Notes: generated from the letters alone by a model not told the origin. DNA of 64,000 nucleotides from Plantactinospora mayteni (GCF_016862935.1 NZ_BONX01000045.1:148635-212634), one strand, 5' to 3'. Numbered from the stretch's first letter, positions 51,113 to 59,419 are shown. Program-made: numbers and translations.

Positions 51113-52150
51113 GTGCGGATCGGCGTGATTCTCGGAGATGTCCACACCAGCGTCTCCCCGAAGGACCACCTCGACGGGCTGCTGCGGCAGGTCGAGGCCG
51201 CGCAGCGCAACGGCATCTCCTACCTCACCATCGGACACCACTACCTGTACGGCGACCTCCGCTGGTTGCAGCCGCTCCCGACGCTCGCCCGGATCGCGGC
51301 AGAACTCGACGAGCACGTCACGCTGGCGACCACCGTCATCCAGGTGCCGCTCTACCACCCGATCGCGCTGGCCGAGGAGCTCGCCACCCTCGACATCCTC
51401 ACCCGGGGCAAGCTCGTGGTGGGCGCGGGCGCCGGCTACCGCAAGGACGAGTTCGGCTACTTCGGCATCGACTTCACCAAGCGGTTCGCGATGATGGACG
51501 AGTCGCTGCGGCTGATGAAGATGTTGTGGACCCAGGACGTGGTCGACTTCGACGGCAGGTTCTGGAAGCTCGCGGACGGCCACACGCACATCCGGCCCTG
51601 GCAGGAGCCGCACCCGCCGATCTGGATCGGCGCGATGAAGGACGCCGGTGTCCGCCGCTCGGCACGTCTCGGTGACGGCTGGCCGGTCACCCCCGAGACG
51701 AAGATCCCCGAGATGGTCCGGCTGATGGCGCTCTACGAGGACGAGCGGGACAGGCTCGGCCGCCCCCACGTCAAGCACCCGCTGCGGCGGGAGATCATCC
51801 CCGGCCGGACCAGCGATGCGGCCTTCGAGCGCTTCGAGTCCATGGCCAAGCAGCGCCTGCTGGCGTACGCCGCACGCCAACTCGCGACCCGCGACGCCGA
51901 CGAGCTGACTCGGGAATTCCGCACCGTGGCCGCGAAGGAGACCTTCATCGGTACGCCGGACGAGTGCGTCGCGCAGATCCGTGACCTCTCCGCACTCGTT
52001 CCGATCGACCCGATCCTGGTCCGGGCGCAGTGGCCGCACATGAGCACCGAGCAGGTGGTGGAGTACCTCGACGACCTGGGTCGGGACATCGTCCCGGCGC
52101 TGCGCCAGGTCGACTCCGTCGACCGCGTCGTGCGCGACGCCGTGGTCTGA
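51113..52150 (+). CDS. LLM-class F420-dependent oxidoreductase
   Basis: 345 residues: VRIGVILGDVHTSVSPKDHL, IGHHYLYGDLRWLQPLPTLA, VGAGAGYRKDEFGYFGIDF and WIGAMKDAGVRRSARLGDGW. Closest to the paralogue at 36261. GTG start at 51113 with AGGAG 8 nt before; a TTG further upstream is less likely. A lone plus-strand gene, flanked by two gene remnants (50810-51000, 52158-52280), which suggests it was inserted here. Confidence 0.86.
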   Translation: MRIGVILGDVHTSVSPKDHLDGLLRQVEAAQRNGISYLTIGHHYLYGDLRWLQPLPTLARIAAELDEHVTLATTVIQVPLYHPIALAEELATLDILTRGKLVVGAGAGYRKDEFGYFGIDFTKRFAMMDESLRLMKMLWTQDVVDFDGRFWKLADGHTHIRPWQEPHPPIWIGAMKDAGVRRSARLGDGWPVTPETKIPEMVRLMALYEDERDRLGRPHVKHPLRREIIPGRTSDAAFERFESMAKQRLLAYAARQLATRDADELTREFRTVAAKETFIGTPDECVAQIRDLSALVPIDPILVRAQWPHMSTEQVVEYLDDLGRDIVPALRQVDSVDRVVRDAVV

Positions 52151-52157
52151 TCCGAAC

Positions 52158-52280
52158 TCCGGCCGACCCACACCACGGTCGCCCCAGGTCGGCGAGCAGC
52201 AACACGCGGAACGGCCCGGACCCGATGCCGGCCAGCTCCACCACGGTCACCCCGGCGAGCGGTCCGGCCGGCTCAGGCAC
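52158..52280 (-). pseudogene. Truncated, frameshifted start of a CaiB/AMACR-type CoA-transferase
   Basis: A GTG at 52280 overlapping the ligase stop starts MPEPAGPLAGVTVVELAGIG, then SGPFRVLLLADLG, the standard N-terminus of alpha-methylacyl-CoA racemase/CaiB proteins. After LADLG the frame is lost. One missing base near 52185 would restore ATVVWVGR, the next conserved block. The gene is then cut off close to the 3' end of the LLM gene at 52150. Confidence 0.75.
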
Positions 52281-53823
52281 CGGAGATCTCTGCGGCGAGC
52301 AGGTCGCGCAGTCGGGACTTGGCGACCTTGTTCAGGGTGGCCCGGGGCAGGTCGTCGACGATACGCACCTCGCGCGGCCGCTTGAAGTCGGCGAGCAACT
52401 GCGAGCACCGGTCGGCCAGCGCACCGACGGTGACCTCCGCCTCATCGTGCGTCACCACGAAGGCGACCGGCACCTCACCGAGCATCGGGTCCGGCTTCCC
52501 GACCACGACCGCCTCCCGGACACCGGGTACGCCGAGCAGCACGCGTTCGATCTCCGGGGCGCCGATGTTCTCCCCGCCCACCTTCAGCACGTCCCTGTCC
52601 CGCTCGACGAAGGTCAGCGTGCCACCCGGGTCGAGGCGGAGGCGGTCACCGGTCACGAACCAACCGTCGCCCGCATAGGTCGCGGCGGTGGCGTCGGGGT
52701 CGTGCAGGTACTCCTGGAAGAGCGAGACCCCGGGCACCCCGCGTACGTGCAGGTTGCCGGTCTCGCCGGGAGCCACGGAACGCCCGTCGTCGTCGACGAC
52801 GCGTACGTCGTACTCGCCGGCCGGTCGGCCTATCGTGCCGGGCGCGTCCTGGTGGTGCAGGTCGCCTACCACCGGGTGCGAGACGGTCTCGGTCATCCCG
52901 AACCAGCCCACCACCGGTACGCCCCCGGTGACCGGTGCGGGATCGAGGTTCGCGCTGTTCCCCCAGCCCCGGTACGCGTGCCGGTCGGGCACCTCACGGT
53001 CGGCGAGGGCGCGCAGCACGAAAGAGACGACGGAGGTCCAGGTCACCCCATGGTCCACCGAGACGTCCCAGAACCGTGAGGCGGAGAACTTCGGCTGTAG
53101 CACCAGTGCGGCACCCGACCACAGGCACGACAGGAAGGAGTAGGACAACGCGTTGGTGTGGAACAGCGGGAGGTGGACCAGGTAGGTGTCGTCGGGTCGC
53201 AATCCCTGGTGCGCGGCGCCGACCTTGCCCGCCCAGAGGCAGTTCGCCTGGGTCCAGACCACGCCCTTCGGGCGCGCGGTGGTGCCCGAGGTGTACTGCA
53301 CGGAGGCGGTGGCCGCGCCCGGAACCAACGGCCGACACGCGACCGGGTCGGCGCGCAGCAACGTCGCGACCGCGTCCGCACCGGTCCCCTCGCTGACCGC
53401 GACCCAGGCCAGCTCCGGCATCGCGCCGGAGACGACGTCGGCGACCTCGCCGCTCAGCACGGCACCGACCGGGCCACAGTGCGCGCCGACGTAGCCGAAC
53501 TCGTCAGCGCTCAGCCGTGGGTCCAGGCATACCGCGGCTGCCCCCATGGCGGTCAGTGCGGTCCAGGCAAGCAGGAAGTCGGGATGGTTCGGCAGCACCA
53601 GCGCCACCGGATCCCCCGGCCGTACGCCGCGGCGGGCAAACCCGGCCCGCAGTGCCCCGACGTCCCGGGCGAACTCCGACCACGTCCAGCGGCGTACGGG
53701 TGCGTCGAACGGTGCCCAGGTGAGGAACGTCCGGTCCGGCGCGGTCGCCGCCCACCGGTCGACCAGCCAGCCGACGTCGCGGCCGGCGAACGCCGACAGT
53801 GCGGCAGCGCTCACGCCGGCCAT
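52273..53823 (-). CDS. AMP-forming acyl-CoA ligase
   Basis: 516 residues, ANL family: QYTSGTTARPKGVVWTQ, WFGMTETVSHPVVGDL, WFVTGDRLRLD, VLKVGGENIGAPEIERVL and catalytic Lys in TLNKVAKSRLRD (PTGK replaced). Start ATG 53823. Follows the AtuA pair and a small aldehyde-dehydrogenase remnant, and once preceded a CaiB-type gene. Activates a carboxylic acid for this operon. Confidence 0.88.
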   Translation of the reverse strand: MAGVSAAALSAFAGRDVGWLVDRWAATAPDRTFLTWAPFDAPVRRWTWSEFARDVGALRAGFARRGVRPGDPVALVLPNHPDFLLAWTALTAMGAAAVCLDPRLSADEFGYVGAHCGPVGAVLSGEVADVVSGAMPELAWVAVSEGTGADAVATLLRADPVACRPLVPGAATASVQYTSGTTARPKGVVWTQANCLWAGKVGAAHQGLRPDDTYLVHLPLFHTNALSYSFLSCLWSGAALVLQPKFSASRFWDVSVDHGVTWTSVVSFVLRALADREVPDRHAYRGWGNSANLDPAPVTGGVPVVGWFGMTETVSHPVVGDLHHQDAPGTIGRPAGEYDVRVVDDDGRSVAPGETGNLHVRGVPGVSLFQEYLHDPDATAATYAGDGWFVTGDRLRLDPGGTLTFVERDRDVLKVGGENIGAPEIERVLLGVPGVREAVVVGKPDPMLGEVPVAFVVTHDEAEVTVGALADRCSQLLADFKRPREVRIVDDLPRATLNKVAKSRLRDLLAAEISGA

Positions 53824-53933
53824 CGCAGGTGCTTCACCGTGAAGTACGCCCCAGCGCCTCCTGCGGTCCACTCCCCGTCGACGAGGCAGGTCTGCCGGGC
53901 GAGGTCGGTCGCGAGCGCGGAGGCGCTGGTCAC
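53811..53933 (-). pseudogene. 40-codon remnant of an aldehyde dehydrogenase N-terminus (tentative)
   Basis: A GTG at 53933 has an excellent AGGAGGCCGGCG site and overlaps the upstream stop (GTGA). It encodes TSASALATDLARQTCLVDGE, WTAGGAGAYFTV and a short tail before a stop. The LVDGEWxxxxxGxxFTV pattern is the first beta-hairpin of aldehyde dehydrogenases (compare LLVGGE in the intact gene at 30571). Everything after it is missing. It may now only couple translation of the ligase, whose start lies inside it. Confidence 0.5.
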
Positions 53934-54244
53934 CGCCGGCCTCCTGGAAGGTCGATGTCGAGGATGAGGGACTGGAATGCCTTGCCGTGCGGGTCCACCC
54001 GCAGCGTCATCGAGACTCCGCCACCGAGGGCCCTGTCCAGTACGAAGTTGAGGCCGTGCACGTTGGGTAACTCGTACCGGACCACGGTGCCCTGGACCAG
54101 CGCTCCGAAGTGCTCGCGGACGACGTCGGCGGTGAGCTGTTCGACCAGCGTCGGGTAGTCGGCCTGGTCGTAGACGAAGACGCAGATGTTACTGACGTCC
54201 CCCTTGTCACCAGACCGGCTGTAGGCCATCTCGCGCAGCTTCAT
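53930..54244 (-). CDS. Small AtuA-like ferredoxin-fold subunit
   Basis: 104 residues: AYSRSGDKGDVSNICVFVYD and TVVRYELPNVHGLNFVLDRAL. Paralogue of the protein at 23669. ATGA overlap with the AtuA gene indicates a stable two-subunit complex. Confidence 0.82.
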   Translation of the reverse strand: MKLREMAYSRSGDKGDVSNICVFVYDQADYPTLVEQLTADVVREHFGALVQGTVVRYELPNVHGLNFVLDRALGGGVSMTLRVDPHGKAFQSLILDIDLPGGRR

Positions 54245-55581
54245 GTCTCCAGCACCTCGGTCTCCAGCCGGACCTGCTCCCGTGGCACGTAGGCGGGGGT
54301 GACACCGAGTGCCGGAACCACGCTCCCGGTCGCGCCACCGCCGCCGGCCGGCCCGAAGTAGAGAAGCTCGACCTCGTGCACGGCGGCGCGGGCGGCCTCC
54401 AGGTTCGGCGTACGAACCGCGAGGCGGAGGCGTACCTCGGTCGGCTCGCCGCCGACCAGCCGGTCGCCGAACAGTGATCCCACGCCTTGCAGGTCGACGC
54501 GCAGGTCGTCGATGTCGCTCCCGAACGCGTCCAGCCTGGCGCGGACGATCTCCTCGGCCCGACGTGCCCGATCGGCGCACCCCGGTCCGCCGTAGGACAT
54601 CTCGCCGACGGCCTTCCAGCCCTGGTCCACGCCGACCAGCACCTTCAGGTGACTGGGCCATTCCCGACCCCGGGCGCCGGAGAGACGGACCCGGTTGTCG
54701 CCGAGGTCCTCGATCGTGACGCCGGTGAAGTCCGCGGTCACGTCCGGTGTCAGGTAGCGGGCAGGATCGTGGATCTCGTAGTAGAGCTGGGTCTTCATGG
54801 TGAGTTCGTCGACGGCGCCACCGGTGCCGGGCAGCTTCGTGACCACGACCGACCCGTCGTCGACGTCGGCGAGGGGGTAGCCGAGGTTGTGCGGGTCCGG
54901 GACCAGCCGGTACGGCGGATCCTCGAAGTTGCCTCCCGTGGAGTGCACGCCGCATTCGAGCAGGTGGCCCACCATCGTGGCGTGCCCGACGCGGTCCCAG
55001 TCCGTGAGGTCCCAACCCAGCTCGTGGCAGATCGGGCCGACAAAGAGCGACGGGTCCGCGAGGCGGCCACCGAGCACGATCTGCGCGTCCTCGCGCAGGC
55101 AGTCGACGATCGGCGCGGCGCCGATGTAGGCGTTCGCCGAGACGATCCGGTCACCGAGCGCGCCCACTGTGGTGCCCAGTTCGGGCAGCGCGCAGTCCAG
55201 CCGGGTGACCAGGTCGTGCACGTCGTCTCCACGGATGACACCGATCCGCACGCCCAACAGTCCGACCTTGCGCAGTCGCGCTGCGAACTCCTCGTAGGCG
55301 GCGTCGGGATTTGCCGCACCGAAGTTGCCGACCACCTTGCCGCCCCGGGAGAGGTAGCCACGCAGCAGCGGAACGAGGGCGCCGATGCGCTCGTCCTGTC
55401 CGGCCGAGGGGTCCTGCCGACGACGGATCTGGGCGAGTGCCATGGTCCGTTCGGCCAGGCAGTCGAACCCCATGACGGAGACGCGACCACTGTCGGCCAT
55501 GGCCACGGCCGGCGCCAGCCGGTCGTTGGCGTACGCCGAACCTGACCCGATGCTCAGCACTGGTGTCGGCGCCCCGAGCAT
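54241..55581 (-). CDS. AtuA-family protein (DUF1446), large subunit
   Basis: 446 residues: LSIGSGSAYANDRLAPAV, FDCLAERTMALAQ, GNFGAANPDAAYEEFA, VLGGRLADPSLFVGPICHELGW and LLECGVHSTGG. Same conserved positions as at 23983. The small subunit follows with 4-bp overlap, and a ferredoxin gene precedes it by 2 bp. Function unknown; acts on an intermediate of the ligase/P450 pathway by context. Confidence 0.82.
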   Translation of the reverse strand: MLGAPTPVLSIGSGSAYANDRLAPAVAMADSGRVSVMGFDCLAERTMALAQIRRRQDPSAGQDERIGALVPLLRGYLSRGGKVVGNFGAANPDAAYEEFAARLRKVGLLGVRIGVIRGDDVHDLVTRLDCALPELGTTVGALGDRIVSANAYIGAAPIVDCLREDAQIVLGGRLADPSLFVGPICHELGWDLTDWDRVGHATMVGHLLECGVHSTGGNFEDPPYRLVPDPHNLGYPLADVDDGSVVVTKLPGTGGAVDELTMKTQLYYEIHDPARYLTPDVTADFTGVTIEDLGDNRVRLSGARGREWPSHLKVLVGVDQGWKAVGEMSYGGPGCADRARRAEEIVRARLDAFGSDIDDLRVDLQGVGSLFGDRLVGGEPTEVRLRLAVRTPNLEAARAAVHEVELLYFGPAGGGGATGSVVPALGVTPAYVPREQVRLETEVLET

Positions 55582-55583
55582 GG

Positions 55584-55775
55584 TCAGTCGATCTCGATCG
55601 CGAGCTCGGGGCAGCTGTCCGCGGCGAGCTGCGCCTCGTCCTCCCTGCCGGCCGGCACGTTCTCGTCCTTCACATACGCGTGCCCGTCCTCCTCACGCGC
55701 GTAGAAGAGGTCGGGGCCGCTCAGGCGGCACAGGCCATGGCCCTGGCACTTGTCCTCCACGACACGAACCCTCAT
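55584..55775 (-). CDS. Ferredoxin of CxxHxxC type
   Basis: 63 residues: RVRVVEDKCQGHGLCRLSG and a later DSCPELAIEID. The pattern CxxHxxC(n)CP has His where a fourth Cys would be, as in P450-linked 3Fe-4S ferredoxins of mycobacteria. The ATG at 55775 follows GAGGAGGAGCAG. Divergent from the P450 at 55868, which it probably feeds; reduced by the enzyme at 58081. Confidence 0.88.
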   Translation of the reverse strand: MRVRVVEDKCQGHGLCRLSGPDLFYAREEDGHAYVKDENVPAGREDEAQLAADSCPELAIEID

Positions 55776-55801
55776 CTGCTCCTCCTCGTTGAAAGCTCGC
55801 C

Positions 55802-55840
55802 TTGACACCGACGGGATCGAGTATAACCATAATCAGGTTA
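55802..55840. promoter_or_regulatory. Divergent promoter with AT-rich element (ferredoxin operon / P450)
   Basis: TTGACA (55802-55807) reads towards the P450, but the -10 spacing is unclear. The AT-rich stretch GTATAACCATAATCAGGTTA (55821-55840) matches ATAACTATGAT at 9 of 11 positions. On the minus strand it also offers TATACT as a -10 for the ferredoxin operon. Confidence 0.45.
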
Positions 55841-55867
55841 GAGGGAATCTGAAGGGAGGGCGTTGAC

Positions 55868-57127
55868 ATGACGGAAACGGCCCGTCGTCCGGTCGTGGAC
55901 TTCGACCACAACTCCGACGAGCACTCCGCCGACCCGGCCGGCTCCTACCAGGCTCTCCGAGAGACGACGCCGGTGGCCTGGTCCGAGGCTCACGGCGGGT
56001 ACTGGGTGCTCTCGGACTACAAGGCTGTCTTCGAGGCCGCGCGCGACGACGTGACCTTCTCCTCCGAACGCAACACCTCCGGCGGCGAGGGGTTGTCGGT
56101 GGTGATCCCGAAGACGCCGGCGCCGTTCCACATCCCGATCGAGATCGACCCGCCGGAGTTCCGGAAGTGGCGCAAGATCATCAACCCGATCACCGCGCCG
56201 GCCGCGGTCGAGCGGATGGAGCGGATGGTCAAGCACTACGTCACCGCCTTCATCGACGACGTCATCGAGGTCGGGGCAGCCGACATCACCTCGGTCATCG
56301 GGGTTCCCGCGATCGTGACGGTCGACTGGCTCGGACTGCCGATCGCGCACTGGAAGACCTACGCAAGCGCCTTCCACGCCCTGCTCATCGCGGTGCCGGG
56401 CACCGACGAGTTCGACCAGGCCGTCAAGGTCGACCTGCCCCACCTGGAGAAGGTCACGCGCCGGGTGATCGCCGACCGGCGGGCGGAGCCGACCAACGAC
56501 ATCATCAGCTACCTGGTGCGACAGAAGGTCGACGACCGACCGGTCACCGACGACGAGGTGTTCGCGATGGTCGACCTGCTGCTGTCCGGTGGGGTGGGCA
56601 CCACCGCGTCGCTGGTCTCGAACACCGTGGTGTGGCTCTACCAGCACCCCGAGGTCCGCTCCGAACTGCAAGCCGACCCGTCACTGCTGGACAAGGCCAT
56701 CGAGGAGTTCCTTCGCTACTTCTCCCCCACCCAGGCGCTGGCCCGGACCGTCACCGAGGACACCGAGAAGCTCGGCTGCCCGATGCACAAGGGCGACCGG
56801 GTGCTGCTGTCCTGGGCGTCCGCGAACCGCGACCCGAACCAGTTCGAGAACCCCGATGAGATCGACATCCACCGTTGGCCCAACCGGCACACCGCCTTCG
56901 GCATCGGGATGCACCGGTGTGCGGGGTCCAACCTCGGGCGTGCCATGGCCAAGGAGTTGCTCGGCCAGATCCTCACCCGACTGCCGGACTACGAGGTCGA
57001 CCTCGACGCGCTCAAGCCCTACCCGCACCAGGGCACCAACACGGGCTACGTGAGCATCCCCGTCACCTTCACGCCCGGTCCCCGGATCCTCCCGTCGGCG
57101 GCCCCGGACTCCACCCCCTCCTACTGA
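55868..57127 (+). CDS. Cytochrome P450 (second), I-helix acid missing
   Basis: 419 residues: heme loop TAFGIGMHRCAGSNLGRA with Cys351 and ExxR in EEFLRYFSP. The I-helix reads LLLSGGVGTTASL: residue 244 is Gly where an Asp or Glu normally helps proton delivery. GGGAGGG precedes the ATG. Monocistronic, next to its probable ferredoxin. It probably hydroxylates a hydrophobic acid or terpenoid. Confidence 0.92.
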   Translation: MTETARRPVVDFDHNSDEHSADPAGSYQALRETTPVAWSEAHGGYWVLSDYKAVFEAARDDVTFSSERNTSGGEGLSVVIPKTPAPFHIPIEIDPPEFRKWRKIINPITAPAAVERMERMVKHYVTAFIDDVIEVGAADITSVIGVPAIVTVDWLGLPIAHWKTYASAFHALLIAVPGTDEFDQAVKVDLPHLEKVTRRVIADRRAEPTNDIISYLVRQKVDDRPVTDDEVFAMVDLLLSGGVGTTASLVSNTVVWLYQHPEVRSELQADPSLLDKAIEEFLRYFSPTQALARTVTEDTEKLGCPMHKGDRVLLSWASANRDPNQFENPDEIDIHRWPNRHTAFGIGMHRCAGSNLGRAMAKELLGQILTRLPDYEVDLDALKPYPHQGTNTGYVSIPVTFTPGPRILPSAAPDSTPSY

Positions 57128-57261
57128 CCGGAGCGGCTTGGGCACGGAGTCGGCGTCCATCGTCCGGGTTCATCGTCCTGTCGATGATGTCGACCCCGTA
57201 CGAGTCGTCGCGGTACCGCGCCAACCGGGGCGCATCGACACCTCGGTGGCCGGGATCCGCG

Positions 57262-57292
57262 TGACGACTCCCCCGCTGGGCGCGAGTCGTCA
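57262..57292. terminator. Bidirectional hairpin terminator
   Basis: 9-bp perfect stem TGACGACTC/GAGTCGTCA with a 13-nt loop between the convergent P450 and NpdG-like genes. The rest of 57128-57320 shows no gene that I recognise. Confidence 0.6.
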
Positions 57293-57320
57293 GGGCCGAC
57301 CGAGGACGAGGCGGAGACTG

Positions 57321-58004
57321 TCAGATGTCCGTGACGCGCAGCGACGCGTGCGCCTTGTAGCGCTTGTTGATGGCGATGAGGTTGGCGGTGAGCGCCTCGA
57401 CCTGGCCGGCGTTGCGGAGGCGTCCCGCGTACACCCCTCGGCAACCGGCGATCCGGCCGGCAAGCTCCTGCACCAGATTCGTGGCCCCGCGGTCGTCGCC
57501 CATCACCAGCACGTCGGCGTCGAGCGACGCGACCTCGTCGTCGAGCAACACCACTGCCGACAGGTGGTGGAAGGCGGCAACCACGATGGCGTCGGCGAGC
57601 AGCGTCTGGGCCTGCTGAGCGGCGCTGCCTTCGGGAACGCTCGGCACGAACGGGCCCATCTTGTCGAAGGCCAGCGGGTTGACGCAGTCGACGACGACCT
57701 TGCCCGCCAGCTCCTTGGCCAACGCCTCGACCTGGCTCCGATGCCCTTCCCAGGGCACGGTGACGAGCACGATGTCGGCGATCCCGGCACAGTCCTCGTT
57801 GGTCGTCCCACGGACGCCGCCACCTAGCCCGGCAGCAGCCGCCTCCGCGCGCTCGGCGGACCGGGATCCGATGACCACCCGTAGTCCGCTGGCAGCGAAC
57901 CGGCGAGCCAGTCCCCTGCCCTGCGGACCCGTCCCACCGATGATCCCGACGATCTTGTCGGCGAGGCGGTCCACGACCGGGTCGTCTTCGTCGACTGCAC
58001 TCAT
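57321..58004 (-). CDS. F420:NADPH oxidoreductase (Fno/NpdG-like)
   Basis: 227 residues: Rossmann motif KIVGIIGGTGPQGRGLARRF, NADP-binding IGSRSAERAE, IVLVTVPWEGH, VNPLAFD and AAFHHLSA. It exchanges hydride between NADPH and cofactor F420, supplying or recycling F420H2 for the three LLM enzymes and perhaps the PPOX-like protein. Divergent from the ferredoxin reductase. Confidence 0.9.
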   Translation of the reverse strand: MSAVDEDDPVVDRLADKIVGIIGGTGPQGRGLARRFAASGLRVVIGSRSAERAEAAAAGLGGGVRGTTNEDCAGIADIVLVTVPWEGHRSQVEALAKELAGKVVVDCVNPLAFDKMGPFVPSVPEGSAAQQAQTLLADAIVVAAFHHLSAVVLLDDEVASLDADVLVMGDDRGATNLVQELAGRIAGCRGVYAGRLRNAGQVEALTANLIAINKRYKAHASLRVTDI

Positions 58005-58027
58005 TTTGACTCCTCAGCTCACCGATC

Positions 58028-58055
58028 TTGCTTCTGAGGATAATCATATGCATAG
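58028..58055. promoter_or_regulatory. Divergent AT-rich element between NpdG-like gene and ferredoxin reductase
   Basis: ATCATATGCATAG (58043-58055) is the complement of CTATGCATATGAT and matches the Liv leader element at 50654-50666 in 12 of 13 positions. On the minus strand TTGCGC and TATCCT are 18 nt apart around it; on the plus strand TTGCTT (58028-58033) may be a -35. Confidence 0.5.
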
Positions 58056-58080
58056 AATGTGCGCAACGGTGGAGGGTGGG

Positions 58081-59325
58081 ATGACAGGATCGGTCGTGGT
58101 GGTCGGCGCCGGACTGGCCGGGCTGCGAGCAGCCGAGCGGCTCCGCGCCGCTGGTTGGGCCGGGCCCGTCACCGTCATCGGCAGTGAGCCCCATCCGCCG
58201 TACAACCGTCCGCCGCTGACCAAGACTGCCTTGCGCGACGGTGTGGACCCCGAGGCCCTCGCTTTCCGGCAGCGACCGTCCACTGCCGATGTGGAATGGC
58301 GTCTCGGCACCACGGTCCGGTCGGCCGACCTGAGCGAGCGCACCGTGACCCTGGACGACGGATCCAACCTGCCGTACGACGGCTTGGTCATCGCGACCGG
58401 GGTGTCCGCGCGGCGGCTGGGCCTCGCGGCCCCCCGCTCGTGGCGGCACACCGTGCGGACCGTCGAAGACGCCAAGGCGCTCCGCGAGGACCTCCAGGAC
58501 GGCAGTCGAGTGGTCATCATCGGCGGAGGGTTCATCGGCTGCGAGGTGGCGAGCACGGCGGTGTCGCTCGGCTGCGAGGTGACGGTGGTCGAACCCCTTT
58601 CGGTGCCGCTCGAAGGGCCTGCCGGGCCTGCCCTCGGAGCCGAGATACAGCGCCGACATGAGAGTCGGGGCGTCCGGTTCAGGACCGGGCGGACCGTGGT
58701 GGCAATGCGTCGAGAGGCCGCCGCCGAGGGCCGCACGACGGTCGAACTCGACGATGGCGGTCGACTCGTCGCCGATGTCGTGGTCGAAGCGGTGGGCTCC
58801 ACCGCGAACACCGGATGGCTCCAGGGACAGGGGCTCGACCTCACCAACGGGGTCCTCTGTGACGTGGACCTACACCCACTGACCGCTGCCGGCCCACTCC
58901 GCGACGTGGTGGCCATCGGCGACGTCGCCAGGTTCCCGGTACCCATGTTCCGAGGCATGCCCTGCCGAATCGAACACTGGACGATGCCGACGGAGATGGC
59001 CGGCCACGCGGCACGCTCGCTCATCGCCGGAGTCACCGGAGAGTCGGTCGCCGGTCCCGCGTTCAACCCGCTCCCCACGTTCTGGAGCGACCAGTACGGC
59101 ACCCGTATCCAGTCCTTCGGGATCCCCGCCCTCGGGCGCGACGACGTCCGCGTCCTGGAGGGCGATCTGACGTCCGAGGCCGTACTCGGCTACCACCGCG
59201 CAAACACCCTGGTGGGCGTCGTCCTCCTGGGCATGGCGAAGCAGATGATCACCTACCGCCAGGCGCTGATCGATGCCAACCCACCGGCACCAGCCACCAA
59301 GCTCGGGAGAGAGGGCACTCGATGA
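58081..59325 (+). CDS. Ferredoxin reductase (rubredoxin/putidaredoxin reductase type)
   Basis: 414 residues with two dinucleotide folds: FAD motif VVVGAGLAGLRAAERLR, PPYNRPPLTK, ATGVSARRL, NAD motif VVIIGGGFIGCEVAST, AIGDVARFP and a C-terminal domain with WSDQYGTRIQ. It passes electrons from NADH to the ferredoxin at 55584. The ATG at 58081 follows GGAGGGTGGG; an upstream in-frame ATG is less likely. Confidence 0.93.
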   Translation: MTGSVVVVGAGLAGLRAAERLRAAGWAGPVTVIGSEPHPPYNRPPLTKTALRDGVDPEALAFRQRPSTADVEWRLGTTVRSADLSERTVTLDDGSNLPYDGLVIATGVSARRLGLAAPRSWRHTVRTVEDAKALREDLQDGSRVVIIGGGFIGCEVASTAVSLGCEVTVVEPLSVPLEGPAGPALGAEIQRRHESRGVRFRTGRTVVAMRREAAAEGRTTVELDDGGRLVADVVVEAVGSTANTGWLQGQGLDLTNGVLCDVDLHPLTAAGPLRDVVAIGDVARFPVPMFRGMPCRIEHWTMPTEMAGHAARSLIAGVTGESVAGPAFNPLPTFWSDQYGTRIQSFGIPALGRDDVRVLEGDLTSEAVLGYHRANTLVGVVLLGMAKQMITYRQALIDANPPAPATKLGREGTR

Positions 59326-59395
59326 CGTCGAGCACCGGCACCACGCCCGCAAGGCTGGGCGATCGCCACGCCGGGCTGCTGGCCGGAGGAGACAC

Positions 59396-59419
59396 ATGGA
59401 CCGTGAAGTGATCCGTTGA
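59396..59419 (+). CDS. Seven-codon upstream reading frame coupled to the transporter
   Basis: ATG GAC CGT GAA GTG ATC CGT TGA with an ideal GGAGGAGACAC ribosome site. Its TGA overlaps the TTG start of the transporter gene (TTGA). The transporter itself has only a weak site, so its translation probably depends on this frame. A single-base frameshift joining the two is the alternative reading. Confidence 0.5.
   Translation: MDREVIR

Noticed and set aside
57128..57320. Possible gene remnant reading RYRDDSYGVDIIDRTMN on the minus strand
   Set aside because: No family recognised, no start signal, and the hairpin terminator falls inside; not enough to call.
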